This document shows positions 1-7,874 of a DNA stretch of 64,000 nt, one piece after another. This DNA is from Tropicimonas sp033101155. Lineage in GTDB: Bacteria; Pseudomonadota; Alphaproteobacteria; Rhodobacterales; Rhodobacteraceae. The notes under the pieces were generated by a model, which did not search any database, was not told the origin of the DNA, and saw only the letters and a program-made list of their open reading frames with translations. Every line of letters starts with the position of its first letter. Positions within the stretch are counted from its first letter, which is position 1. The translations under genes were made by a program, and so were the position numbers. The stretch spans positions 1-64,000 of the forward strand of contig NZ_JAWMPX010000018.1 in NCBI RefSeq assembly GCF_033101155.1. Direction: 5' to 3'.

Positions 1-192
1 ATGCTTTCCTGGACCGATTTGTGTTGCTTGAGGTACTTCAATGCTACCTTAGGGCGCTAAAAACTAGAAGACCGGGCTATAGCATAGGCGACGAGGCCAA
101 GCCAGGGAGCACCGGTCATAAGGTACTATTGCGATTAGCGTTTGGACCGGGTTTATCAACATTGCATTGCCCTCTATCGCTGGCCAGCTGCG
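1..192. other. Stretch without a recognisable gene
   Basis: No convincing reading frame is seen on either strand. On the minus strand short stretches with protein-like composition occur but are cut by stops within 20-35 codons. It may be the tail of a decayed phage or IS-related gene that continues outside the window. Confidence 0.4.
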
Positions 193-351
193 TTAGACAG
201 TCCGTTGGGCATCGCCAATCCTTTGTCCCTCCTTCGCCACGCTGTCGAGCAACCCGTTCCAGAACTCGTCACCTAACGTCCCATTGGCCACGTAACGCCG
301 GGCCAGTTCGTCGTCGGTCGAAGCCTGGGCGGCGCGCGCCTGCATCCACAT
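193..351 (-). CDS. Small hypothetical protein (52 aa)
   Basis: An ATG-initiated frame of 52 codons that begins just after an in-frame TGA. Its composition is that of a soluble helical protein: an acidic and alanine-rich start, the run DDELARRY, then an aromatic-containing middle with DEFWNGLL and a charged end. It overlaps the 3' end of the preceding small gene by about 80 bases in another frame. It could therefore be an independent gene, or the true C-terminus of that gene displaced by a frameshift. No family is recognised. Confidence 0.4.
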   Translation of the reverse strand: MWMQARAAQASTDDELARRYVANGTLGDEFWNGLLDSVAKEGQRIGDAQRTV

Positions 352-589
352 GGGTCATGTCGCTATAAGTGCCACCACCGGCCTTTAGGGCGCAAACGCG
401 GCGCAGGAAAGCGCTTTCTGTCTCGGTGTTCTCCCGGCTTATGGTGCCGAGTTCCGTTCCAGTTATCACGACGGTGGCGGCTTCCATGGTTCCGTCCTTG
501 GATGGGATCTGTTCGACCACCTGAATCGGCAGGTCGCGGGGATCGGGCATGGCGGCTTCAAGGCGTGCAATGCGGTTTGTCAGGTTCAT
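269..589 (-). CDS. Small hypothetical protein of a tandem paralogous set (106 aa)
   Basis: The chosen ATG at 589 follows a GAGGAC ribosome-binding site and is 7 bases past the stop of the preceding small gene; a longer frame starting at 685 is ignored because it would run through that gene. The protein starts with a short charged helix, NRIARLEAA, followed by a beta-rich segment containing ATVVITG and then a helix with ESAFLRRVCAL. The same order (R-I-x-K/R-L-E helix, V-V-V/I strand, F-x-R-R helix) is seen in the gene at 758-1117. The last 27 codons overlap the next small frame and look less protein-like, so a frameshift near 350 is possible. Genes of this kind occur in phage-like regions, but no named family is recognised. 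Confidence 0.5.
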   Translation of the reverse strand: MNLTNRIARLEAAMPDPRDLPIQVVEQIPSKDGTMEAATVVITGTELGTISRENTETESAFLRRVCALKAGGGTYSDMTHVDAGARRPGFDRRRTGPALRGQWDVR

Positions 590-596
590 GCTGTCC

Positions 597-761
597 TCAC
601 AGCCTGTCCACATCCGGCTCCAGCAGGATCTCCCGCTTGCCCGTGAGGTCGGTTTGGTGGCTGAACAACTCTCCGTCGCGACCAACGCAATCCGCGATGA
701 CGACGACAGGGCCGGTGTCCCGCCCCTGCTCCAAACGGTCGATTCTGCTTCTGAGGGTCAT
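597..761 (-). CDS. Very small protein of the same tandem set (54 aa)
   Basis: This frame starts at an ATG that overlaps the stop codon of the upstream gene (ATGA) and ends a few bases before the ribosome-binding site of the downstream gene, so the three genes are packed as one transcript. It opens with RSRIDRLEQ, the same charged helix as its neighbours, followed by PVVVIADC, the matching strand. The C-terminal half (about 25 residues) ends EPDVDRL and lacks the F-x-R-R helix of the others. The tight overlap and shared N-terminal pattern are the reasons for calling it despite its size. Confidence 0.55.
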   Translation of the reverse strand: MTLRSRIDRLEQGRDTGPVVVIADCVGRDGELFSHQTDLTGKREILLEPDVDRL

Positions 762-1117
762 ACCGGGTTCTCCCTTGCTCTGAGGGCATCACCGGCTGCA
801 TATGCCGCCGCGCGTTCGTCGTCGGTCATGTCATCCAACTGGCATTCAGCAGCTCGGATGGCATAGGCCCGCCGGTAGAAGTCTTCCGGGTCTTCGCCAA
901 CCTTTCTGACCACCTGATCAAACGCGCAGCCGATGAGATAGGCAAAGGCTGGCTCGGAAGTCAGGTCGGGATTCGTGAAGCCAACGACGACGACGGATGG
1001 GAGGATCGTTCCCTTCGGATCGGCGCGTTCCAGTTTCGCGATGCGGCTTTCCAGCTTCAACTCGATCTCTCGAAGCAGCTTGAGGACGTCCTCATCCGAA
1101 TACCGTTTCCGAGCCAT
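758..1117 (-). CDS. Hypothetical protein with an IS3-derived N-terminus (119 aa)
   Basis: The first 22 residues, MARKRYSDEDV and onward to EIELKL, are those of the IS3-family OrfA that starts at 46956. The remainder (RIAKLERADP, then SVVVVGF, then EDFYRRAYAI) belongs to the small tandem family of this region. The DNA confirms the chimera: bases 1051-1171 closely match 46890-47010, that is, the IS end, leader and first codons, and similarity stops abruptly at about 1050. The IS end has therefore replaced the gene's original 5' end while leaving an open frame and a start codon. Whether the fusion is expressed is unknown. The stop overlaps the next start (ATGA). Confidence 0.6.
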   Translation of the reverse strand: MARKRYSDEDVLKLLREIELKLESRIAKLERADPKGTILPSVVVVGFTNPDLTSEPAFAYLIGCAFDQVVRKVGEDPEDFYRRAYAIRAAECQLDDMTDDERAAAYAAGDALRARENPV

Positions 1118-1171
1118 CTCTCTTCCCCATTCGTCGTCCAATCAATGGCCCCAGTTTTAGCGGGCAGTCAC
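1051..1171 (-). mobile_element. IS3-family end remnant (5' end of the element)
   Basis: This 121-base stretch matches 46890-47010, the orfA end of the IS3 element described below, including the terminal repeat that begins TGACTGCC and reads into AAACTGG. The other end of the element is absent. The remnant abuts the IS5-like fragment at 1175 with no spacer. Confidence 0.7.
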
Positions 1172-1174
1172 GGG

Positions 1175-1312
1175 ATGCAGTGTGTGAAACTACTGGGCCA
1201 GCGGCTCGTGGCACGAGACGTCGACAGCCAAGTCGTCGAACTCAGAGAATGCACCGCGGTTCTGATCGGCCACACCGCGCGCAGCCCCCCTTTCAATGTG
1301 GACATTGGATAG
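1175..1312 (+). pseudogene. IS5-like transposase C-terminal remnant
   Basis: A 45-codon frame reads VKLLGQRLVARDVDSQ, then VVELRECTAVL and a short tail, then stops. This resembles the last residues of IS5-family (IS427-like) DDE transposases, in which a G-Q-R-x-x-A-R-D-x-D pattern precedes a conserved A-V-L-N-x-x-T-A-L segment. Here the T-A-L-G-I-P part has diverged. Everything upstream in the transposase is missing, cut by the IS3 remnant. The identification rests on recall of the family pattern and is tentative. Confidence 0.45.
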
Positions 1313-1569
1313 TTTTTTCAGGGGAAAGGGGTAGGCCTCGCCTTGATCCGATTTGCACAACAAAGTCAGTCATCAGAGCAAAACCGTCAGATGACGGCTT
1401 CCGGCCAAGAAGTCGCGCCAACGGGATTGACCTGAGCCGGCGATAGCTGAGTTTCGTGGGACGGAAATGAACCAGCGAGTTGTGAGCCGTTCACCGATTT
1501 AGTCGGGCTCATGCGCGTACGCGCAAAGCAATCCAACGGGAGGCGACTGGAAACCGCCAAGCTTGAGGA

Positions 1570-2490
1570 TCACTTCTTGTCGTTTGGGACCTCTGAGTTG
1601 AGCCCATTCGCGGACGCAATGAAGTCGGCAATCATGGGTACGAATTGCGCCCCTGAGCCGGCCGATTCCATTGCGGATAGCTGATTGCGCACAATATCCT
1701 GCAGCGGGTTCAGGGCTCCCGAGCCTATCGCGAGACAGGACAGGTAGCGCATGTCTTTGTGGGCGTTGGTGATCGTGAAACGGTGGGCGGTATCGTCACG
1801 CTCGAGGGTCCATTTCATAAACGTGTCATAGAAACCGTTATGCATTCGGGAGGTTCCGATTACGCGATCGAACTGCTCGACCGTGAGTCCAGACTTGCGA
1901 GCAATCGCCATTGCCTCGGATAGCAGAGCGGCATTTCCAAGCGACATGAAATTGTTGATCAGCTTCATCTTATGCCCTGTTCCCACCGGGCCGAGATGCA
2001 TGATGTTTCTGGACCAGGCGCTGATAACGGGTTCGATCCGGGCGAAGGTGTCGTCATCCGCCCCGACGAGTGCACCGAGCGTACCCGCCGCAGCATTTGC
2101 AGGCGTGCCGCCCAGCGGAGCATCGGCCATGGAGATTCCCCTTTCGGCGAGGGTCTCGGCCAGGCGTGCCGTGCTGACGGGATCCGATGTGGAGCAATCC
2201 ACGACGACACTGCCCGCCCGTGCATTGGCGGCGATGCCGTCATCGCCACCAATAACCGCCTCGACCTGCGGCGAACCGGTGACGCAGATATGGATGATGT
2301 CGCACGCCGAGGCCAGTTCTGCGACCGAGAGCGCTTCCGTTGCGCCCCGCCCCACCAGGTCTTCGACCGGCGCGCGGTTGCGGTGCGCGACGACCACCAG
2401 CGGGAAACCGGCCTTCAGGATATTGAGGCAGACCCCGTGTCCCATAAGGCCGATACCGACAAAGCCGATCACGGGTTTGGTCATGGTCAT
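1570..2490 (-). CDS. 3-hydroxyisobutyrate/threonate-type NAD-binding dehydrogenase
   Basis: A 306-residue member of the beta-hydroxyacid dehydrogenase family (6-phosphogluconate and 3-hydroxyisobutyrate dehydrogenase relatives), which oxidise a beta-hydroxy acid with NAD(P). The N-terminus carries the Rossmann motif GFVGIGLMG. A DAPLGGTPAN segment near residue 120 corresponds to the substrate loop, and GHKMKLINN near 170 contains the expected catalytic lysine and two asparagines. The ATG at 2490 was chosen because it overlaps the stop of the transporter gene (ATGA) and starts directly at the Rossmann fold. It is the last gene of an operon with a TctABC-type transporter and a PdxA-like enzyme, so its substrate is probably derived from the imported carboxylate, possibly a sugar acid such as threonate. 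Confidence 0.85.
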   Translation of the reverse strand: MTMTKPVIGFVGIGLMGHGVCLNILKAGFPLVVVAHRNRAPVEDLVGRGATEALSVAELASACDIIHICVTGSPQVEAVIGGDDGIAANARAGSVVVDCSTSDPVSTARLAETLAERGISMADAPLGGTPANAAAGTLGALVGADDDTFARIEPVISAWSRNIMHLGPVGTGHKMKLINNFMSLGNAALLSEAMAIARKSGLTVEQFDRVIGTSRMHNGFYDTFMKWTLERDDTAHRFTITNAHKDMRYLSCLAIGSGALNPLQDIVRNQLSAMESAGSGAQFVPMIADFIASANGLNSEVPNDKK

Positions 2491-3995
2491 TCCCCCGTCG
2501 ATTCCAGCGGCGGACGCTGCTTGACGAAGCCGTTCCAGAGCATGGGTCCGAACAGCGCGAGACCGGTCAGAACGAAGAACACCAGCGACAACGGGCGAGT
2601 GAACATCAGCCACCACTTTTCGTCGAGCATCACCATCGATTGGCCGAGGCGGGTTTCCAGCATGCCTCCGAGGATCAACCCGATGGCCAGCGGCACGACG
2701 GAGAAGCCGTAGCGGCGCATGAAGAACCCGATGATGCCAGAGACGATTGCGACCCAGACATCCAGCATGGATTGCTCCAACGCGTAGGCGCCGACGATCG
2801 AGAAGGTGAAGACGATTGGCCAGAGGATCTGAATCGGGATCAGGGTGACGCGGGCAAAGATCTTGGCGCCCCAGAGGCCGATGAAGAAGAAGATCACGTT
2901 GACCAACATCATCGACCAGAAGATGGCAAAGGCGAACTCGGCCTGCTCAGTGAACATAGTCGGTCCCGGGCGCAGCCCATGGATCATCAGGCCGGCGAGG
3001 ACCACTGCGGCGGTCGGGCTGCCGGGAATGCCGAGCGCCAGTGTCGGCACCATTGCGCCGCCGGTTGCGGAGTTGTTGGCGGCCTCCGATCCGGCAATGC
3101 CTTCAAGCGAGCCTTTCCCGAATTCTTCCGGTGTCTTGGACCAGCGTTTGGCTTCGTTATATCCGATCATGGAGGCCATCGTGGCGCCTTCGGCGGGCAG
3201 GATGCCGATGAAGGTGCCGATCCCCGTGCTGCGCAGGATGGTGCGCCAGACCTTGCGGTAGTCGTCCCGGCTCGGCAGGCGGATCGCTTTCATAATGACC
3301 TGCTTGCGTTCGACATGCAGGTTATCGGCCTGGACCAGCAATTCGGAGATGCCGAACACACCGATCATCACAGGGACAAACCCGATTCCTTCGGAGAGCT
3401 CGTTCCAGCCGAAAGTGAAGCGCTCGATCGAGGTCAGCAGATCGATGCCGACAGTGGCCAGCAGCACACCGAATGCGCCTGAGATGATATTCTTGACCGG
3501 GGAGCCGTCGCCGATCGTTGCCAGCATCGACAGGCCGAAGACGGTCAGGGCGAAGTATTCCGGCGGCGCGAAGTTATACGCGGCCCGGGCCATCAGGGGG
3601 GCGGCCAGCATGAGGCAGACAATCGAGATGAGGCCGCCGATGGTCGAGGAGACTGCGGCCATTCCGAGTGCCCGGCCAGCTTCCCCCCGCTGCGCCAGCG
3701 GGTAACCGTCGAGACAGGTTGTGGCGCTCGCAGAGGTGCCGGGCGTGTTGATCAGGATCGCGGTGATCGCGCCGGCGAAGGTTGCCGCGCAGTAGATCGT
3801 CGTGAGGATCGCGATTGCCGGAATCGGATCCATCGTGATCGTGAAAGGCAGAAGCAGTGCCGCGCCAGTCGTTGCGTTCAGGCCGGGCAGAGCGCCGACG
3901 AGGACACCGCCCAGGGTTGCGGCGAAGATGAGGATGAGCAGATTGATATCTGCAAGGGCCATGAGCCCGGAAAGTGCGGCTTCCATTGGGGTCAC
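2487..3995 (-). CDS. tctA: Tripartite tricarboxylate transporter large permease (TctA family)
   Basis: A 502-residue inner-membrane protein with about eleven hydrophobic segments. It has the two family hallmarks: an N-terminal G-x-x-P-G-L-N-x-T-x-G-A stretch (residues 35-50), and a central repeat of the same theme (GTFIGILPAEGAT, then GSEAANNSATGGA, then ALGIPGSPT). TctA forms the substrate channel with the small subunit TctB and is fed by the periplasmic TctC, using an ion gradient. Its start overlaps the tctB stop (ATGA) and its own stop overlaps the dehydrogenase start, so the three are translationally coupled. The substrate cannot be read from sequence. Confidence 0.93.
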   Translation of the reverse strand: MTPMEAALSGLMALADINLLILIFAATLGGVLVGALPGLNATTGAALLLPFTITMDPIPAIAILTTIYCAATFAGAITAILINTPGTSASATTCLDGYPLAQRGEAGRALGMAAVSSTIGGLISIVCLMLAAPLMARAAYNFAPPEYFALTVFGLSMLATIGDGSPVKNIISGAFGVLLATVGIDLLTSIERFTFGWNELSEGIGFVPVMIGVFGISELLVQADNLHVERKQVIMKAIRLPSRDDYRKVWRTILRSTGIGTFIGILPAEGATMASMIGYNEAKRWSKTPEEFGKGSLEGIAGSEAANNSATGGAMVPTLALGIPGSPTAAVVLAGLMIHGLRPGPTMFTEQAEFAFAIFWSMMLVNVIFFFIGLWGAKIFARVTLIPIQILWPIVFTFSIVGAYALEQSMLDVWVAIVSGIIGFFMRRYGFSVVPLAIGLILGGMLETRLGQSMVMLDEKWWLMFTRPLSLVFFVLTGLALFGPMLWNGFVKQRPPLESTGE

Positions 3996-4465
3996 CCGTA
4001 CCAGAGGTTTGTCAGAAGGCCGCGCGGGAAGCGGATCTCGAAAACGCCGTCAAAGAGCAGAAACACCAGGGCAGGCACGATCACGGCCACAAGTACGATC
4101 ATGATCGGGCGCCGTTCGCCCCATAGCAGGGTCAACGTCCCGGCAAAGAGTGCCAGGCCGATGAAGATATCGATCTCGGCCACAAGCATGAAGCCGATCA
4201 GGAGGGCCATGGTTTTCCAGACGGTGCCACTGAGCGGGCTCGGCGGATCCGAGCGGTCCGTCACCATCAACACGATGGCGAGGAAAACGATCAGGCCGAT
4301 GACGAGTTGCGGGAAATCCGACGGTTGTATCCCGCGTTTCAATATCGGCGGCACACGTTCGAACTGTGTGCTCAACCAATATGCCAAGGCGCAGAATGCA
4401 ATGATCCCGCCGGGCACGACAAAATGGGCGATGGCGCGTGACGTGCGGTCACTATCGGCACTCAT
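3992..4465 (-). CDS. tctB: Tripartite tricarboxylate transporter small permease (TctB family)
   Basis: A 157-residue protein with four predicted membrane helices (around residues 15-35, 55-75, 90-115 and 120-145) and no other recognisable motif, which is normal for TctB. The ATG at 4465 lies 10 bases after a GGAAGGAA ribosome-binding site; the frame is open to 4501, but those codons are unlikely to be used. It sits between the binding protein and the large permease and overlaps the latter by four bases. Length and context fit the family; the sequence alone would be a weaker basis. Confidence 0.88.
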   Translation of the reverse strand: MSADSDRTSRAIAHFVVPGGIIAFCALAYWLSTQFERVPPILKRGIQPSDFPQLVIGLIVFLAIVLMVTDRSDPPSPLSGTVWKTMALLIGFMLVAEIDIFIGLALFAGTLTLLWGERRPIMIVLVAVIVPALVFLLFDGVFEIRFPRGLLTNLWYG

Positions 4466-4528
4466 GGGTGACGTTCCTTCCCGGATGGTGGCGCGGCACA
4501 TCGAAAGATGCGCCGCGCCGGTCTCAGA

Positions 4529-5479
4529 TCACTCGATGAAGCCAAGTTCCTTGAGAGCGGTCTCCATATCCGTGGTCATTGTCGTGACCTGTTCGCCCCA
4601 GACTTCGGATCCGGCGACCGACGTGCTGTCGAGGCCGACGGATTCCAGGAAACCCTGGTAGACGCTGTGGTTCATTGACGCCATCAATGCCTCTTCGATC
4701 CGAGCAGCGACATCATCCGGGGTGTCCTTGTGGACAACGAAGCCGCGGACGGTCGAGAAGCTGACCGGAATGCCGAGTTCCTTGGCCGTAGACACATCGG
4801 GAAGGCCCGCCATGCGCTCATCCGCCAGAACCACGATCGGGCAGATGTCGCCGGCTTCGATCTGCGAGCCGGCCTCTGCAAGGTTCAGCACCGCGGAGTC
4901 CACTGCACCGGCCACGAGTTGGGTGGCGAGTTCCGCACCGCCCTCGAAAGGCACGATTTTCGGGATCTGCATGTCGCCCTTGAGCGTGAACATGAAGGCC
5001 GAAACGTCATCGATATTGCCCAGATGCGTCGTGCCATACGAAATCGGCGCTTCCTTCTGAGCGGCAACGAAGGCCTCGGCATTCTCGTATGCACCGCAAC
5101 GTACCATCAGGATCTGCGGATCGTCCGTCCCGCGAGCGATCGGCCGGATGTCATCGAGCGTCATCTTGGTCTTGCCCTTGGCGACCGTCGCGGCGTGACC
5201 AATGGTGAAGGTGAGGATCGCATGACCATCGGCCGGAATGTCGAGATAGTGATCCATGGCAACGGCGCCGCCGCCGCCCTTCTTGTTCACGACAACCATG
5301 TCCGCGCCGAGTTCGCGCCGAGCCCGCAGCATCATCATGCGCGTGGTGACGTCGGTGCCGCCACCATTGCCGGCATGGGTCACGACTTCGATCGTTTTCG
5401 ACGGATACTCGTCGGCGGTGGCAAATCCAGCCCCGAATGCACAAGCGATGAGCGACGCGGTGCCAAGCAGTTTGTTCAT
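4529..5479 (-). CDS. tctC: Tripartite tricarboxylate transporter substrate-binding protein (TctC family)
   Basis: A 316-residue periplasmic binding protein. A signal peptide (MNKLLGTASLIAC to about residue 22, cleaved near FATA-DE) precedes the mature start YPSKTIEVV. The family's ligand loop is visible as HAGNGGGTDVTTR, and PFEGGAELATQLV in the middle corresponds to the usual P-x-x-G-G-x-x-x-x-x-L-L-G segment. The ATG at 5479 follows GGGAGGAA; an in-frame upstream extension lacks a ribosome-binding site and would bury the signal peptide. It delivers an unidentified carboxylate to TctAB. Confidence 0.92.
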   Translation of the reverse strand: MNKLLGTASLIACAFGAGFATADEYPSKTIEVVTHAGNGGGTDVTTRMMMLRARRELGADMVVVNKKGGGGAVAMDHYLDIPADGHAILTFTIGHAATVAKGKTKMTLDDIRPIARGTDDPQILMVRCGAYENAEAFVAAQKEAPISYGTTHLGNIDDVSAFMFTLKGDMQIPKIVPFEGGAELATQLVAGAVDSAVLNLAEAGSQIEAGDICPIVVLADERMAGLPDVSTAKELGIPVSFSTVRGFVVHKDTPDDVAARIEEALMASMNHSVYQGFLESVGLDSTSVAGSEVWGEQVTTMTTDMETALKELGFIE

Positions 5480-5538
5480 GTGTAGTTCCTCCCTTGGGTT
5501 GACAGATGACGGCAACGCCCCGCTGCCGCCAGACATTC

Positions 5539-6627
5539 TCAGGACGCCCGCGTCTCCCAGATGGTTGACGGGTCGAGCGCCCGGGTGAACAGGTCGGACA
5601 GGCTCTCCTCCGAGACCGCCCTGCTCGTCTGCTTCTCGATCAGCGCCAGCCGACGACCGAGATTGACGGCGTTCCGGGTCGCGCCAAGGTCGGCGATGCC
5701 CTGTCCGGCAATATCATAGGCCGTACCGTGGGCCGGCGTGACGATCGGAAACGGGTAGTTGGCAATCAGGGTCACGCCACGGTCGAAGCCGATGAGCTTC
5801 ATCGCGATCTGTCCCTGGTCGTGATACATGGTCATGACCGCGTCGAACTCGCCGCGCATGGCGCGCACGAACACGGTATCGGACGGGATTGGGCCTGTCG
5901 CGGCGATCTGCAGGTCCTGCGCCCGCTTGACCGCCGGCAGGATCAGGTCGTCATCCTCGGTGCCGAAGTTCCGCCCGTCGCCAGCATGCGGGTTGAGCGC
6001 CGCGACGGCGATGCGCGGACGCTCGTAACCGACATGCCGCATGGTCTTGTCGGTCAGGCAGAGACTGTCGAAGACGCGCTGTTCGGTGATCCGCCCGGCA
6101 ACAGCGCTCAACGGGATGTGCGACGTCACCCGGGCATTCCAGATTTCCTCAAGGACATTGAACTCCCGTCCGCTCTCCGCGGGGTGGATCGTGGCATCGA
6201 TGAAGCCGATCTCGTCGACGTAATCGGGCTGCGCGAGACGCATTGCGAATTTGTTGAAGGGCGTGAAAAACACGGCGTCGGCGTGGCCGGCATTGGCGGC
6301 CAGAAGTGCGGCCCGGAAGTTCTGCACGCTGGCCAGCCCGCCGCCGACGCTCGCTTCGCCAAGCGGAAGCGTGTCAGGGTCGCAATTGGCAAGATCGACC
6401 ATGAAGCTGCCCGAAGGCAGGTCTCCACCAAGCGCGTCGAGCCCGAGCACCGGCAGGTCGATCGAAACGCCCGCCTGCTCGGCGCCGCGTTTCAGCAGCC
6501 GCCAGTCTCCGATGACAAGAAGGTCCTCCGCGTTGGCATCCGCATCCGCAATGACCTTCGCCGACAGTTCCGGGCTGATGCCGCCGGCATCGCCCAGTGC
6601 CATGGCCACTCTCAATCCACTCGCCAT
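5539..6627 (-). CDS. PdxA-family dehydrogenase (4-hydroxythreonine-4-phosphate dehydrogenase-like)
   Basis: A 362-residue enzyme of the PdxA superfamily, metal- and NAD-dependent oxidative decarboxylases of phosphorylated hydroxy acids. Visible signatures are GDAGGISPEL at the N-terminus, the metal-binding histidines in NPHAGDG and MYHDQGQI, and HGTAYDIAG near the C-terminus. PdxA-like copies in transporter operons (often called PdxA2) usually act in catabolism, for example on threonate phosphates, rather than in vitamin B6 synthesis, and the context here supports that. The usual partner, a four-carbon acid sugar kinase (DUF1537), is not in the operon. It is the first gene of the minus-strand operon and is divergent from the GntR regulator. 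Confidence 0.85.
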   Translation of the reverse strand: MASGLRVAMALGDAGGISPELSAKVIADADANAEDLLVIGDWRLLKRGAEQAGVSIDLPVLGLDALGGDLPSGSFMVDLANCDPDTLPLGEASVGGGLASVQNFRAALLAANAGHADAVFFTPFNKFAMRLAQPDYVDEIGFIDATIHPAESGREFNVLEEIWNARVTSHIPLSAVAGRITEQRVFDSLCLTDKTMRHVGYERPRIAVAALNPHAGDGRNFGTEDDDLILPAVKRAQDLQIAATGPIPSDTVFVRAMRGEFDAVMTMYHDQGQIAMKLIGFDRGVTLIANYPFPIVTPAHGTAYDIAGQGIADLGATRNAVNLGRRLALIEKQTSRAVSEESLSDLFTRALDPSTIWETRAS

Positions 6628-6841
6628 ATCGCGTCCCGTCCCGTTTCTGCGTGACCGTCACCGGGGCGCTTGCCCCACAGGTTCCGGCCTTCCATGTCCC
6701 GAAGAGGCCGCGATGGCGGGCTGTGCCGATGCCGAACGCCTTGCCGGCTGGCAAGTCGCGGCGGGCGCCCGGACGCGCTTCTGGAGATCGACCATCGACG
6801 CATTTTCCTCCGAACGCGTCCATGTCAGCTCCAGTTTCCTC
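6628..6841 (-). other. Long leader between the operator and the PdxA-like gene
   Basis: About 210 bases separate the operator palindrome from the PdxA-like start. All three minus frames contain short open stretches, but none has a recognisable motif or a good ribosome-binding site joined to a credible product. It is most simply an untranslated leader; a short decayed gene cannot be excluded. Confidence 0.4.
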
Positions 6842-6883
6842 CCTTGCATGTTGCATAATGCATAAATTATACAACATGCAAGG
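6842..6883. promoter_or_regulatory. Long palindromic operator in the divergent promoter, probably the GntR site
   Basis: The left arm from 6844 (TTGCATGTTGCATAAT) is matched by the reverse complement of the right arm ending at 6881 in 15 of 16 positions, around a 6-base centre. Two further base pairs extend it to 42 bases. The inner half-sites, TTGCATAAT and ATTATACAA, look like a FadR/GntR-type operator. The surrounding DNA is AT-rich compared with the genes and lies between the two divergent starts, as expected for a site that controls both the regulator and the transport operon. Confidence 0.75.
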
Positions 6884-6941
6884 CTCGCATCGAAAAAATG
6901 TTTCTTTATACCTTGGAACAGCGGGTTAACGGGAGGTGTGC

Positions 6942-7616
6942 ATGCAGAATCAGGTGAGTGGGGCGGGCGAACCGGTCGCGATTCGGAACCTCAGCCTTCA
7001 CGATCAGGTCGCAAACCAGATCCGCGATATGATCATTGAGGGCTACCTCGAGCCCGGGACGAGAATCGACGAGGTCGAGCTCGCAACGAAATTCGGCGTT
7101 TCCCGTACACCTTTTCGCGAAGCCTTGCGAACGCTGGCCGCAGAGGGACTGGTGGTTTCGCAACGCTCCAAGGGCAGCGTTGTGCGCATTCTCACGCCAG
7201 AGGATGTCAAAGGAATGCTGGAGCTACTCGCGCATATCGAATTGCTCGCAGGTCATCTTGTTTGCGAACGGGCGAGCGACGAGGAGATCGCGGACCTGTT
7301 GTCGCTGCACGAGGAAATGCTTGAATTCTGGCGCGCCCGGGAACGCATGCCGTATTACAAACTAAACCAGGAATTCCACTCAAGGCTGTCGCATTACGCC
7401 AAGAATGCGGCGCTGGAAGAGACACAGTCGAACCTTCAGGCCCGGCTGAAACGGATACGCTTCATGGGAAATCGCGGCATTGAGTCCTGGGACGATGCGG
7501 TCGCCGAGCACGAAGAAATGGCCGATGCTCTTCGCAAGCGGGATGGCAAAGCGCTCGGGCGGGTCATGGAAAAGCACCTGCAGAACTCCTGGCAACGCGT
7601 TCGCGAGCGGCTCTGA
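6942..7616 (+). CDS. GntR-family transcriptional regulator (FadR/FCD subfamily)
   Basis: A 224-residue regulator. Residues 18-80 form a winged helix-turn-helix (DQVANQIRDMI, then ATKFGVSRTPFREALRTL). The C-terminal helical FCD domain has the usual metal- and ligand-binding histidines in EFHSRLSHY and AEHEEMADAL. The ATG at 6942 is 5 bases after GGGAGG; an in-frame GTG two codons earlier overlaps the ribosome-binding site. It is transcribed away from the carboxylate operon across the palindrome at 6842-6883, so it most likely represses that operon and itself until an organic acid binds the FCD domain. Confidence 0.92.
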   Translation: MQNQVSGAGEPVAIRNLSLHDQVANQIRDMIIEGYLEPGTRIDEVELATKFGVSRTPFREALRTLAAEGLVVSQRSKGSVVRILTPEDVKGMLELLAHIELLAGHLVCERASDEEIADLLSLHEEMLEFWRARERMPYYKLNQEFHSRLSHYAKNAALEETQSNLQARLKRIRFMGNRGIESWDDAVAEHEEMADALRKRDGKALGRVMEKHLQNSWQRVRERL

Positions 7617-7623
7617 TCACAGT

Positions 7624-7653
7624 GCTCGAAGACCAATATCCTGGTTTTCGAGC
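7624..7653 (+). terminator. Hairpin after the GntR gene, possible terminator
   Basis: An 11-base-pair stem (GCTCGAAGACC against GGTTTTCGAGC, one G-U pair in RNA) with an 8-base loop begins 8 bases after the stop codon. No run of T follows, so termination efficiency is uncertain. Confidence 0.55.
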
Positions 7654-7874
7654 GCGAACGTATCGCGCGGAAAGAACGTGGACGGGCGGTTTGCGATGCA
7701 TGGCAGGCGCATGATCTCTTCGCTCGTCTTGAACTACTTGAATAAACTGCGTTTCGGCATCCGGCGAAGCTACCCGACCCCAGCTTGACACAAGACAGGT
7801 TCCTCTGATTCTGCTGTCGAGCGCGGCGGCCTTGCTTTCAACAGAAACGCATCGAAGGGTTCCCGGGAATGTGG

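Noticed and set aside
21..368. An open plus-strand frame at the left edge
   Set aside because: It has no motif, no ribosome-binding site and overlaps two better minus-strand frames.
1180..1446. Open plus-strand frame through the IS5-like remnant
   Set aside because: The transposase-like signal is in a different frame (1175-1312); this one is arginine-rich with no motif.
6374..6877. Minus-strand open frame across the leader and start of the PdxA-like gene
   Set aside because: It overlaps the PdxA-like gene in another frame by 250 bases and its composition is that of a shadow frame.
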